DNA of 64,000 bases from Streptomyces sp. ISL-87 (GTDB taxonomy: Bacteria; Actinomycetota; Actinomycetes; Streptomycetales; Streptomycetaceae), in the NCBI RefSeq assembly GCF_018614095.1, contig NZ_JAGGOY010000051.1, positions 1 through 64,000 on the forward strand, in the 5' to 3' direction. The translations under genes were made by a program, and so were the position numbers. A model generated the notes under the pieces. The model was not told the origin of the DNA, searched no databases, and saw only the letters and a list, made by a program, of their open reading frames with translations. Below are positions 1 through 7,851 of this stretch, piece after piece; positions within the stretch are counted from its first letter, which is position 1, and every line of letters begins with the position of its first letter.

Positions 1-19
1 TCTGCGTTCAGGACCAGGT

Positions 20-946
20 TCAGGACCTGTCGGTCCACGGACGGAGTTTCTCCGGGTTGCGGATTGCCCAGATGCGAGTGATGCGGCTGCGCGTGAGGCT
101 GAACGCCGCCACGGTCACTGTGACGCCGGCGTGCTGGGCGACCAGGCCGGGCCGGCCGTTGACTGTCCGTTCCAGGAGCGTCAGCCCGGGGGCTTTGTCG
201 GCGATGTGGATGAGGTACTGGGCGATACGGTCGCTGCCCTCGACCGGGCGGAGGACCGTGCCGACCAGCCCGCCGCCGTCGGCGATCATCGTGGCGTCGG
301 GGTCGAGGAGGCCGACGAGGGCCTTGATGTCCTTGGCTTCCCACGCCTCCTTGAAATTCCGCACCAGACCGGCCTGCCCGGCCGCCGGAACAGGCGGAGC
401 CTGCGCGGCGCGAACACGTCGACGGGCCGAGGAGGCCAGCTGACGGCAGGCCGCCGGTGTCCGGCCGACGATCTCGGCGACCTCGGTGAAGGGGTACCGG
501 AAGACGTCGTGCAGGATGAACGCCACGCGCTCGGCCGGCGTCATCGACTCCAGTACGACGAGGAAGGCCATGTTCACCGACTCGTCCAAGGTGACCAGGT
601 CGGCAGGGTCGGCCGGGTGGGGCCTGCCACTGCCCGCCCACCCGCTGGTCCACTCCGTACGGTCGGGAAGCGGTTCGGGTATCCATGCGCCGACGTAACG
701 CTCGCGCCGGGCCCTCGCCGAGCCGAGCAGGTCCAGGCAGATGCGGCCGGTCACCGTCGTCAGCCAGGCGCCGGGCGACTCGATGGCCTCCTGCTGTTGC
801 CGCGGCATCGCGTACCAGCGGGCGTAGGCCTCCTGCACGGCGTCCTCGGCCTCGGCCAGCGAACCGAGCAACCGGTAGGCGAGATTGGTCAGCTGGCGCT
901 GCTCGCCGACGATCACGCTCAGACCCGGCTCGGACGGTGTGCTCAT
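20..946 (-). CDS. ECF41-type RNA polymerase sigma factor (SigJ-like) with C-terminal SnoaL-like domain
   Basis: This 308-residue protein directs RNA polymerase to a small set of promoters. Region 2 lies at about residues 12-80 and region 4 at about 125-185, with its helix-turn-helix near 153-180. A SnoaL/NTF2-like domain follows from about 192 to the end. Three marks of the ECF41 group are visible: WIPEP in the linker (88-92), DGGG in the extra domain (223-226) and NPEKL near the C-terminus (297-301). In that group the C-terminal domain replaces a separate anti-sigma factor and modulates activity. The ATG at 946 is chosen because homology begins just after it; the open frame continues upstream without sigma similarity. 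It is divergent from a small membrane protein gene that carries an ECF41-like promoter, a plausible sole target. The usual ECF41 partners (carboxymuconolactone decarboxylase, oxidoreductase or epimerase) are not visible here. Confidence 0.9.
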   Translation of the reverse strand: MSTPSEPGLSVIVGEQRQLTNLAYRLLGSLAEAEDAVQEAYARWYAMPRQQQEAIESPGAWLTTVTGRICLDLLGSARARRERYVGAWIPEPLPDRTEWTSGWAGSGRPHPADPADLVTLDESVNMAFLVVLESMTPAERVAFILHDVFRYPFTEVAEIVGRTPAACRQLASSARRRVRAAQAPPVPAAGQAGLVRNFKEAWEAKDIKALVGLLDPDATMIADGGGLVGTVLRPVEGSDRIAQYLIHIADKAPGLTLLERTVNGRPGLVAQHAGVTVTVAAFSLTRSRITRIWAIRNPEKLRPWTDRS

Positions 947-978
947 GTGGTGACGGCTCCCTGTTTTTCGGCGCTTCG

Positions 979-1005
979 CCTCACATTTCGCGGGCCTACG
1001 TCGTC
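979..1005 (+). promoter_or_regulatory. Candidate ECF41-dependent promoter
   Basis: CCTCACA (979-985), 16 bases, then CGTC (1002-1005) resembles the ECF41 promoter consensus as I recall it, TGTCACA-N16-CGTC, with five of seven -35 bases matching. Transcription would start near 1011, about 50 bases before the membrane protein gene. The inference rests on the adjacent ECF41 sigma gene. Confidence 0.45.
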
Positions 1006-1060
1006 GATCTGTCGAGACAGTACCGATCCACCGCCGCAAGGCAGAAGAGGGGACCACATC

Positions 1061-1462
1061 ATGGCCACCCAGACGATGACAGAACGCCGCAGCGTCACGT
1101 TCATGCAGGTCGCGATAGCCCTGCAGACCTTGGCGATCTTCTTCCAAGCGATCACCGCGGGACTTCTGCTGTCCTCGTCCCACGGCGAGGTACTGCACGG
1201 CGTCGGGGCGCGCGTGATGTACGGGGCATCGATGCTGTACGTGCTCGCCGCGATCCTGGCGTGGCGGCCGGGCGGCGGGTCGCCCCGTCCCATCCTGTAC
1301 GCGTCCGGCTTCCTCGTACTCGCTTCGGTGCAGGTGGTGTTGGGCATCGCCCACACGCCGACGGCCCATGTCCCCCTGGGCGTCCTGATGTTCGGCCTGA
1401 GCGTGCTCGCGCTGGGCCAGGTTCTGTCCGCCCGCTTGTCGGGCGCTCCGGCACGTCGGTGA
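1061..1462 (+). CDS. Small four-helix integral membrane protein, function unknown
   Basis: The 133-residue protein has four hydrophobic segments at about residues 14-37, 47-66, 77-97 and 103-124, with short polar loops and a basic C-terminus, so it should be a compact cytoplasmic-membrane protein. I do not recognise a catalytic motif. The overall size and four-helix layout recall DoxX-like or DUF-type membrane proteins, but no signature decides this. The ATG at 1061 follows a purine-rich AGAAGAGGGG stretch about nine bases upstream. It is divergent from the ECF41 sigma gene, and the intergenic gap carries an ECF41-like promoter reading into it, so it may be the main product of that regulator. 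Its stop lies only 8 bases from the convergent DUF58 gene. Confidence 0.75.
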   Translation: MATQTMTERRSVTFMQVAIALQTLAIFFQAITAGLLLSSSHGEVLHGVGARVMYGASMLYVLAAILAWRPGGGSPRPILYASGFLVLASVQVVLGIAHTPTAHVPLGVLMFGLSVLALGQVLSARLSGAPARR

Positions 1463-1469
1463 GGGTTGG

Positions 1470-2780
1470 TCAGAGGCGGCCGGCGGCCTTGAGTGCCAGG
1501 TAGGCGTCGGCCAGGGCGGGGGCCAGGGCGTCGGGGGTGGCGTCGACGACGTGGACGCCGTGGCGGGAGAGCTGGTCCGCTGTGCGGCGGCGCTGGGACT
1601 GGGACTGGGTGCCTGCCGCGGCCTCGTAGACCCCTTCGATGGTGCCGCGGGACCTTGTCATTTCCGCTGTGTGCGGGTCGGCCACCGAGGCCAGCAGGAC
1701 CGTGTGGCGCTGCGTGAGGCGGGGGAGGAGGGGGAGCAGGCCCTCTTCGATCGGGGCCGCGTCCAGGCTCGTCAGGAGGACCACCAGGGAGCGGCGCGGG
1801 GCGCTGCGGAGGATGGTGGAGACGAGGGTGCGGGAGTCGGTTTCGACGAGTTCCGGTTCCAGGGTGGCCATGGCGTTGACGAACGCCGGGAGGGCGTCGG
1901 CGGCCGAGCGGCCCTGGACCTGGGCGCGGGGGCGGCGGTCGTGGGCCAGGAGGTCCACGCGGTCGCCGGCGCGGGTGGCGAGGGCGGTGAGGAGCAGGGC
2001 CGCGTCCATCGCGGAGTCCAGGCGGGGTGCGTCGCCGACGCGGCCGGCCGAGGTGCGGCCGGTGTCGAGGCAGATCAGGATGTGGCGGTCGCGTTCGGGG
2101 CGCCAGGTGCGGACGGCCACCTTGTGCTGGCGGGCGGTGGCGCGCCAGTCGATGGAGCGGGTGTCGTCGCCGGGGACGTAGTCGCGCAGGCTGTCGAACT
2201 CGGTTCCCTCACCGCGCGTCAGGAGGCTGGTGCGGCCGTCGAGTTCGCGCAGGCGGGCCAGGCGCGAGGGGAGGTGCTTCCGGCTGGCGAAGGGGGGCAG
2301 GACGCGGACCGTCCAGGGGACGGTGTGCGATCCCTGACGGGCCAGCAGGCCCAGCGGGCCGTAGGAGCGGATCGTGACGCGGGCCGCCTGGCGGTCGCCG
2401 CGGCGGGTGGGCCGCAGGCGGGTGGTGAGGCGGCGGCGTTCGCCCGCGGGGATGACGAGGGAGTGCCGTGACGCGTCGGTTTCCGTGCCGGGGAGCCAGC
2501 TGCTCGGGGGCCAGGCGTCGCGGACGCGGGCGCGGAGCTTGCGGGTGCCGGGGTTGGTGAGGGTGAGGTGGACGTCCGCCGGCTCGCCGAGGCGTACCGA
2601 AGTGTCGCCGGAGCGGGTCAGCTTGAGGGCGCGGACCGGTGCCGCCAGGGCGTAGTCGACCGCGCAGGCCAGTGCGAGGGGGCCGTTGACCGCGAGCATC
2701 CCCGTCCAGCTCGGTTCGAGGATGCCTACGGGGATGCTGCCGAGGGCCGCCAGCAGGGCGGTGCGTCCGGTGAGGGCCAT
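1470..2780 (-). CDS. DUF58 domain-containing protein
   Basis: This 436-residue protein has two closely spaced hydrophobic stretches in its first 50 residues, a beta-rich region, and the DUF58 core at about 190-216, recognisable by the sequence around DSLRDYVPGDD and SIDWRATA. The C-terminal part has a von Willebrand A-like fold (ILICLDTGRTS, and LVVLLTSLDAAP near 325). DUF58 proteins are almost always encoded next to MoxR ATPases and are thought to work with them in chaperone-like maturation of metal-binding or envelope proteins; the exact substrate is unknown. Here the ATG overlaps the moxR stop as TGATG, so the two are translationally coupled. It is the last gene of the five-gene operon. 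Confidence 0.9.
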   Translation of the reverse strand: MALTGRTALLAALGSIPVGILEPSWTGMLAVNGPLALACAVDYALAAPVRALKLTRSGDTSVRLGEPADVHLTLTNPGTRKLRARVRDAWPPSSWLPGTETDASRHSLVIPAGERRRLTTRLRPTRRGDRQAARVTIRSYGPLGLLARQGSHTVPWTVRVLPPFASRKHLPSRLARLRELDGRTSLLTRGEGTEFDSLRDYVPGDDTRSIDWRATARQHKVAVRTWRPERDRHILICLDTGRTSAGRVGDAPRLDSAMDAALLLTALATRAGDRVDLLAHDRRPRAQVQGRSAADALPAFVNAMATLEPELVETDSRTLVSTILRSAPRRSLVVLLTSLDAAPIEEGLLPLLPRLTQRHTVLLASVADPHTAEMTRSRGTIEGVYEAAAGTQSQSQRRRTADQLSRHGVHVVDATPDALAPALADAYLALKAAGRL

Positions 2781-3742
2781 CAGCGCGGGACGGGGACGTG
2801 GGAGAGGATCGCGGTGATGACCGAGTCCGAGGTGACGCCTTCCATCTCGGCTTCCGGGCGGAGTTGGACGCGGTGGCGCAGGGTCGGCAGCGCGAGGGCC
2901 TTCACGTCGTCAGGGGTGACGTAGTCGCGGCCGGTGAGCCAGGCCCAGGCGCGGGCGGTGGCCAGCAGGGCGGTCGCGCCGCGGGGGGAGACGCCGAGGG
3001 TGAGGGACGGCGATTCGCGGGTGGCGCGGCAGATGTCGACGACGTAGCCGGTGATTTCGGGGGAGACGCTGACGTGCGCCACGGCTTCGCGGGCGGCTTC
3101 GAGTTCGTTCGGGCCGGCGACCGGGCGGACGCCGGCGGCGTGCAGGTCGCGGGGGTTGAAGCCGGCGGCGTGCCGGGTCAGGACGCCGATCTCGTCCTCG
3201 CGGGAGGGGAGGGGCACGGTGAGCTTGAGCAGGAAGCGGTCCAGCTGGGCTTCCGGGAGGGGGTAAGTGCCCTCGTACTCCACCGGGTTCATGGTGGCGG
3301 CGACGAGGAAGGGCTCCGGGAGTGGGCGCGGGGTGCCGTCGACGGTGACCTGGCGCTCCTCCATCGCTTCGAGGAGCGAGGACTGGGTTTTGGGGGGCGT
3401 GCGGTTGATCTCGTCCGCGAGCAGGAGGTTGGTGAAGACCGGGCCGTTCTGGAAGGAGAACTCGGCGGTGCGGGCGTCGTAGACGAGGGAGCCGGTGACG
3501 TCGCTGGGCATCAGGTCCGGGGTGAACTGGACACGCTTGGTGTCGAGTTCGAGGGATGCGGCGAGAGCCCGGACGAGGAGGGTCTTCGCGACGCCGGGGA
3601 CGCCTTCGAGGAGGACGTGGCCGCGGCAGAGGAGGGCGACGACGAGACCGGTGACGGCCGAGTCCTGGCCGACGACGGCCTTTCCGATCTCGGTGCGGAT
3701 CGCTTCCAGGGAGGAGCGGGCGCTGTCCGTGGTGGCCGTCAT
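2780..3742 (-). CDS. MoxR-family AAA+ ATPase
   Basis: The 320-residue protein is a MoxR AAA+ ATPase. Walker A is GVPGVAKT (47-54), Walker B ends in LLLADE (106-111), and sensor 1 is ATMNP (149-153). The C-terminal AAA lid starts near 210. MoxR proteins act as chaperones that remodel or insert cofactors into partner proteins, often VWA-containing ones; here the DUF58 protein encoded immediately downstream is the expected partner. The ATG at 3742 overlaps the upstream DUF4350 stop by 4 bases (ATGA), and its own stop overlaps the DUF58 start. The open frame continues upstream of 3742 as unrelated arginine- and proline-rich sequence, which is a high-GC artefact. Confidence 0.93.
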   Translation of the reverse strand: MTATTDSARSSLEAIRTEIGKAVVGQDSAVTGLVVALLCRGHVLLEGVPGVAKTLLVRALAASLELDTKRVQFTPDLMPSDVTGSLVYDARTAEFSFQNGPVFTNLLLADEINRTPPKTQSSLLEAMEERQVTVDGTPRPLPEPFLVAATMNPVEYEGTYPLPEAQLDRFLLKLTVPLPSREDEIGVLTRHAAGFNPRDLHAAGVRPVAGPNELEAAREAVAHVSVSPEITGYVVDICRATRESPSLTLGVSPRGATALLATARAWAWLTGRDYVTPDDVKALALPTLRHRVQLRPEAEMEGVTSDSVITAILSHVPVPR

Positions 3743-4944
3743 GAGGTGCGGACCTCTCTTTCGAGGGCGTCGAGGTGGTCGGCGAGCGCGACGAGTGCCG
3801 CGTCGTCGGCGGGTGTGGTGCCGAAGAGGAGGGTGGCCGCGTCGTGTGCGCCGACGGTTTCGGCGAGGCGGGCGGATACGGCGGGGACCAGGGCTGAGGG
3901 TTCGTGGGCGTGGGTGGCCGGTACGCCGACCAGTGCGGCCAGGCATTCGCGGGTCGCGGCGCGCAGCACGGTGGCGGCGCGGTCGCGGGCGCCTGCCTTG
4001 CGGTAGAGGCGGGCGCGGCCCTCGGTGGCCTCGGAGGCGCGGATGGCGACGGGAAGCTTCTCGGTGACGAGGGGGCCGAGCCGGCGGGCGCGCCAGAGGG
4101 CGGCGAGGACGGCGGCCGTGAAGAGCTGGAGCAGGGCCCAGCCCCATCCGGCCGGGATGAGCTCCACGAGGCTCTTCTCCTCGGTGTCGCCGGGCTCGGA
4201 GGCGTCCGCGATGCTGGGCAGGTACCAGACGACTTCCGGGCGGGAGCCGAGGAGTTGGAGGGCGAGGGAGGCGTTGCCCTCCTTGGCGAGGCTCTCGTTC
4301 AGCAGGATGGTGTCTGAGCCGAGGACGACGGTGTCGCCGCCCTTGGTGGTGCCGGGGAGGATGAGCAGGGTGGGGTCGCCGTCGCCGCTGAAGTAGCAGA
4401 GCTCGGCGCCGGGGACGGCGGTGGTGTAGCGGAGGCCGCCTCCGGTGGCGGCGCGGCCCGCGGACGCGGCGGCGGGCAGGACGCAGCCGGGGTCGAGGTT
4501 GTCCTGCTGGGCGGGGCCGTTGGCGTGGGCGCCGGGGGCCAGGTCGGCGAGGCTGGGGCCGTGGGGGGAGAGCAGGACGGTGCGGCCGCCGGAGAGGTCG
4601 GTGGCGGAGCGGATGACGCGGCGCTGGCTGTCGCCGAGCAGGTCGGGCTGGGTGACCAGGAGGGTGGTGCCGGGGCCTGCGGCGTCGGCGGCCTCACGGG
4701 CGGTGGTCACGACGCGGCCGGCGACTTTGCGCTCCTTGAGGAGCTCGGAGAGGGCGCGGGTTCCGTACGGGTCGGCGGAGCGGGGGTCCAGGTAGCCGTG
4801 CCGGTTCCCGGACTGGAGGCCGGCGATCGCGATCGCGCCGGCGAGCAGGATGCCGAGGACGACGAGGAACCCGCGGGCCCGGGTCCAGAGCTGGGCGGCG
4901 GTGAGGGCGGTGGATGTGGCGGCTGCTCCGCCGGTTGTGGTCAT
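3739..4944 (-). CDS. DUF4350 domain-containing membrane protein
   Basis: The 401-residue protein has an N-terminal transmembrane helix (about 25-43), an extracytoplasmic domain of roughly 220 residues, a second helix (about 266-285) and a cytoplasmic C-terminal tail rich in Ala, Leu and Arg. The DUF4350 domain follows the first helix: a Rossmann-like segment with GTRALSELLKE, the LLVTQPDLL strand, and GGRTVLLSPHG. Its biochemical role is unknown. It sits between DUF4129 and MoxR with 4-base overlaps on both sides, so all four proteins are probably made in fixed proportion and act as one membrane-associated module. Start chosen at the ATG that overlaps the DUF4129 stop. Confidence 0.85.
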   Translation of the reverse strand: MTTTGGAAATSTALTAAQLWTRARGFLVVLGILLAGAIAIAGLQSGNRHGYLDPRSADPYGTRALSELLKERKVAGRVVTTAREAADAAGPGTTLLVTQPDLLGDSQRRVIRSATDLSGGRTVLLSPHGPSLADLAPGAHANGPAQQDNLDPGCVLPAAASAGRAATGGGLRYTTAVPGAELCYFSGDGDPTLLILPGTTKGGDTVVLGSDTILLNESLAKEGNASLALQLLGSRPEVVWYLPSIADASEPGDTEEKSLVELIPAGWGWALLQLFTAAVLAALWRARRLGPLVTEKLPVAIRASEATEGRARLYRKAGARDRAATVLRAATRECLAALVGVPATHAHEPSALVPAVSARLAETVGAHDAATLLFGTTPADDAALVALADHLDALEREVRTS

Positions 4945-5618
4945 TCGGTGGGTCCCGTCAGGAGCGGCTTGGCGCGTTCCAGGGCGAGGTCCAGGGAGCG
5001 GAGGCGGCCGTACGTGGCGGCGTCGGCGGTGCGGCCGCCGTAGGTGACGTCGTCGAAGGCGCGGGCGGCGGCGCGCAGGTCGCCGGTGTGCTCGGGCAGG
5101 GAGACGGCGGCTTCGGCGGCGGCCTCGTCGGCGGTGCGGCCGGGGCGCGGGTCGAGCAGGGTGCGCTCCTCCAGGGAGCGGACGACGGCGCGCATGCGTT
5201 CCTGGACGGCTTCGGTCCAGCGGCCGGCGGCGGCGTGGGCGTCGGCGGCCGCGCGGTGGTCGGCGGCGCTGCGCAGGCCGTCGTCGAAGAGGGTGCCCGC
5301 GCCGGTGGCGGTACGGCGGGGGGTGCCGAGCCGCCACCACAGGGCGGCTATGACGAGGAGGACGAGGATGAGGACGGCCAGGAGGCCGAGGCCGCCGCCG
5401 GGAGTGGCGCCGGAGGCACGGCTGAAGAGGTCGGAGACCCATTCCCAGAAACGGTCGAGGGCGCGCTCGAAGAGGCCCGGGTCGTTCTGGTGGTAGAGCG
5501 GCTTGGACAGTTCTCGCTCGGCCGCCTCGCGGGCGGGTTCGCGCGGTGTCGTGACCGGTGGTGTCTCCGCGCCGGGCAGCAGTGCCGCGGCGCGGGTGAT
5601 GAGGCCCCCCGTGCTCAT
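4941..5618 (-). CDS. DUF4129 domain-containing membrane protein
   Basis: This 225-residue protein has a proline-rich N-terminus, one transmembrane helix at about 76-95, and a cytoplasmic DUF4129 domain at about 115-200 (AAGRWTEAVQERMRAVVRSL followed by DPRPGRTADEAAAEA). The region before the helix, including FERALDRFWEWVSDLF, is amphipathic. In other actinobacteria DUF4129 occurs in transglutaminase-like membrane proteins and beside MoxR-DUF58 pairs. No catalytic residues are evident in this short version. The last 4 bases overlap the DUF4350 start; the upstream membrane-protein gene ends 7 bases earlier, so it is the second gene of the five-gene operon. Confidence 0.85.
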   Translation of the reverse strand: MSTGGLITRAAALLPGAETPPVTTPREPAREAAERELSKPLYHQNDPGLFERALDRFWEWVSDLFSRASGATPGGGLGLLAVLILVLLVIAALWWRLGTPRRTATGAGTLFDDGLRSAADHRAAADAHAAAGRWTEAVQERMRAVVRSLEERTLLDPRPGRTADEAAAEAAVSLPEHTGDLRAAARAFDDVTYGGRTADAATYGRLRSLDLALERAKPLLTGPTE

Positions 5619-5625
5619 CGGTCCG

Positions 5626-6924
5626 TCAGCCCCCGGTGACCGGTCCGCCGCCGGCGGCGGACGGCGGCGTGGGGGCGGTGCCGTGATCGCCGGCGCCGTA
5701 GTTCTCCAGGCCTGCCGCGCGGGCGAGTTCCAGGTCGAGGGCCTCGCGCCGGATGCGCTGGTCGATGTACAGGAGGACGGTGACGCCCGACTGCATCGGC
5801 ATGGTGATCGTCAGCGCGATGACGCTGCCGATCCCCGCGAAGACGAGCGCGCCCCAGCTGTCCATGCTGGAGCCATCGGCGAGACCGTCCATGCCGCCGC
5901 CGAAGACGGCGACGCCGATGAGGGTCAGTGGCCAGATGATGATCGCCGAGACGATGGAGGTGAGGATGCCGGTGACGAGCGAGATGCCGAAGATGCGCCA
6001 CCAGGAGCCCTTGACCAGCTTCGACGAGCGGCTCAGCGCGGTGAAGACCTTGGCCTTCTCCAGCATCAGCGCGGGCGAGGCGAGGCTGTACTTGAACCAC
6101 AGCCAGGTGATCAGGCCGAGCGCGGCGAAGCCGCCGAGGACGCCGAGGCCGAGGTTGTCCGCCAGGACGCCGGGCAGGATCAGGACGGTGAATGCGGCGA
6201 CCGCGCCGGCGCCGAGGAGCAGGGTCAGGGCGGCCAGCCGGAGCAGCTGTCCGCGGGACTCGCGCCACGCGCCGGCGACCGTGGAGCTCTGGCCGAGGAC
6301 GGCCCGGCTGAAGACCATCGTGAGCATCGCGGTGACGAGGATGCCGCCGACGAGCTGGATGAAGAGGGCGGCGAGGGTCACCGCCATGCTGCTGCCGATG
6401 GAGTCGAGCACTTCTCTGGCATCGGGCTGCGAGCCCGGCTCGATCACGAGCTCGTCCATCGAGTACTTCTGGACGAGGACGCTGACCAGCTGCACTATGA
6501 CGGCCACGGCCAGGCTGATGGACAGCACCGAGCGCCAGTGGGTGCGCATCGTGGTGACGGCGCCGTCGAGGATCTCCCCGAGGCCCAGCGGGCGCAGCGG
6601 GATCACGCCCGGCTTGGCGGCCGAGGGCCCGCCCCAGCCGCCCTGGCCACCCGGATAGCCGTACTGGCCGCCGTAGGGGGAGCCGTACTGGCTGCCGGGC
6701 TGCTGCCCGCCGTACGATCCCCAGCCCGCGCCCTGCTGCGGCTGCTGGGGGCTCGCGGCGGGGGTCTCGGGTGCTCCGGTGCCCGGGCTCGACCACTGGC
6801 CGGGCGGCGGCTGCTCGGCGGACCACTTCGGGCCGCCGGTGGGCTGCGCGGGCGGCTGGGTGCCGTCGGAGCCCTCGCCGTCGGTCGGGGATCCAGGCGA
6901 AGCCCAGCCCGGAGAGTCGTTCAT
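5626..6924 (-). CDS. Multi-pass integral membrane protein with Gly/Pro/Gln-rich N-terminus (glycerophosphodiester phosphodiesterase membrane-domain-like)
   Basis: The 432-residue protein begins with about 110 low-complexity residues rich in Gly, Pro, Gln and Ser, followed by LRPLGLGEILDGA, a motif that precedes the membrane part in many actinobacterial homologues. About six hydrophobic segments follow between residues 145 and 380. Similar proteins are often labelled as the membrane domain of glycerophosphoryl diester phosphodiesterase, but no phosphodiesterase catalytic residues are present, so an enzyme role is not supported. The ATG at 6924 is preferred because GGAG lies 5 bases before it; a start 60 bases further upstream is possible. 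It is the first gene of the MoxR operon and is divergent from mtrA. Confidence 0.8.
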   Translation of the reverse strand: MNDSPGWASPGSPTDGEGSDGTQPPAQPTGGPKWSAEQPPPGQWSSPGTGAPETPAASPQQPQQGAGWGSYGGQQPGSQYGSPYGGQYGYPGGQGGWGGPSAAKPGVIPLRPLGLGEILDGAVTTMRTHWRSVLSISLAVAVIVQLVSVLVQKYSMDELVIEPGSQPDAREVLDSIGSSMAVTLAALFIQLVGGILVTAMLTMVFSRAVLGQSSTVAGAWRESRGQLLRLAALTLLLGAGAVAAFTVLILPGVLADNLGLGVLGGFAALGLITWLWFKYSLASPALMLEKAKVFTALSRSSKLVKGSWWRIFGISLVTGILTSIVSAIIIWPLTLIGVAVFGGGMDGLADGSSMDSWGALVFAGIGSVIALTITMPMQSGVTVLLYIDQRIRREALDLELARAAGLENYGAGDHGTAPTPPSAAGGGPVTGG

Positions 6925-6986
6925 CGTCGCTCCTTCATGTGCGCCTGCCGGGGCGGGCGCGCTGGTCGGCTGCCATCGTGCCATGT

Positions 6987-7014
6987 GGGAACGTTGAACG
7001 GATCAGTTGTTCCC
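6987..7014. promoter_or_regulatory. Inverted repeat in the mtrA divergent intergenic region
   Basis: GGGAAC (6987-6992), 16 bases, then GTTCCC (7009-7014). The arms are perfect and lie between the two divergent operons. GGAAC paired with GTT at this spacing also resembles an ECF-type promoter on either strand, so it could be an operator or a promoter. Nothing else decides between them. Confidence 0.3.
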
Positions 7015-7141
7015 CCCGGATCCCGGGCTGCCCGTACCTTCAATTGTCGCCCGGATCCGGGGCAGACTGGTCGACCTGATCTCCACGCAGGTCCGAGGGG
7101 CGATTTCCAGCCCTTTTGGCTGTGGGACAGCTCACCGCCAG

Positions 7142-7157
7142 GTAACGATTAGCTAAT
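7142..7157 (+). promoter_or_regulatory. MtrA-like direct repeat and palindrome just upstream of mtrA
   Basis: GTAAC (7142-7146), 5 bases, then GCTAA (7152-7156). MtrA is known to bind two GTAAC-like direct repeats spaced about this far apart; the first half is perfect and the second is imperfect. The site also contains the palindrome ATTAGCTAAT (7148-7157). It ends 3 bases before the mtrA start, which would fit negative autoregulation. Confidence 0.4.
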
Positions 7158-7160
7158 GGG

Positions 7161-7850
7161 ATGATGTCAACCATGAAGGGACGCGTCCTTGTCGTCGACG
7201 ACGACACCGCGCTGGCCGAGATGCTCGGCATTGTGCTGCGTGGAGAAGGTTTTGAGCCGTCGTTCGTAGCGGACGGTGACAAGGCACTGGCTGCCTTCCG
7301 GGAGGCGAAGCCGGACCTGGTGCTGCTCGACCTCATGCTGCCCGGAAGGGACGGCATAGAGGTGTGCAGGCTGATCAGGGCCGAGTCCGGGGTGCCGATC
7401 GTCATGCTCACCGCCAAGAGCGACACGGTGGATGTCGTCGTGGGCCTGGAATCCGGGGCCGACGACTACATCGTCAAGCCGTTCAAGCCGAAGGAGCTGG
7501 TGGCACGTATCCGGGCCCGCCTGCGCCGGTCGGAGGAGCCCGCGCCCGAGCAGCTGGCCATCGGTGACCTGGTCATCGACGTGGCCGGGCACTCGGTCAA
7601 GCGGGACGGTGCCTCCATCGCCCTGACCCCGCTCGAGTTCGACCTGCTGGTCGCCCTCGCGCGCAAGCCCTGGCAGGTCTTCACCCGTGAGGTGCTGCTG
7701 GAGCAGGTCTGGGGCTACCGGCACGCGGCGGACACCCGCCTGGTCAACGTGCATGTGCAGCGGCTGCGCTCCAAGGTCGAGAAGGACCCGGAGCGCCCGG
7801 AGATCGTGGTGACGGTGCGTGGTGTCGGCTACAAGGCCGGACCGAGCTGA
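7161..7850 (+). CDS. mtrA: Two-component response regulator MtrA
   Basis: The 229-residue protein is an OmpR/PhoB-type regulator. The receiver domain (about 7-120) has the acidic pocket VVDDD (11-15), phospho-acceptor Asp57 in LLDLMLPG, Thr84 in MLTAKS and Lys106 in YIVKPF. The winged-helix DNA-binding domain follows (about 135-226). The sequence agrees closely with Streptomyces MtrA as I remember it. MtrA controls cell-wall, division and development genes. The ATG at 7161 is used although a second ATG at 7173 is possible. The mtrB GTG lies 1 base beyond the stop, and the three-gene mtrA-mtrB-lpqB arrangement is conserved across actinobacteria. Confidence 0.97.
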   Translation: MMSTMKGRVLVVDDDTALAEMLGIVLRGEGFEPSFVADGDKALAAFREAKPDLVLLDLMLPGRDGIEVCRLIRAESGVPIVMLTAKSDTVDVVVGLESGADDYIVKPFKPKELVARIRARLRRSEEPAPEQLAIGDLVIDVAGHSVKRDGASIALTPLEFDLLVALARKPWQVFTREVLLEQVWGYRHAADTRLVNVHVQRLRSKVEKDPERPEIVVTVRGVGYKAGPS

Positions 7851-7851
7851 C

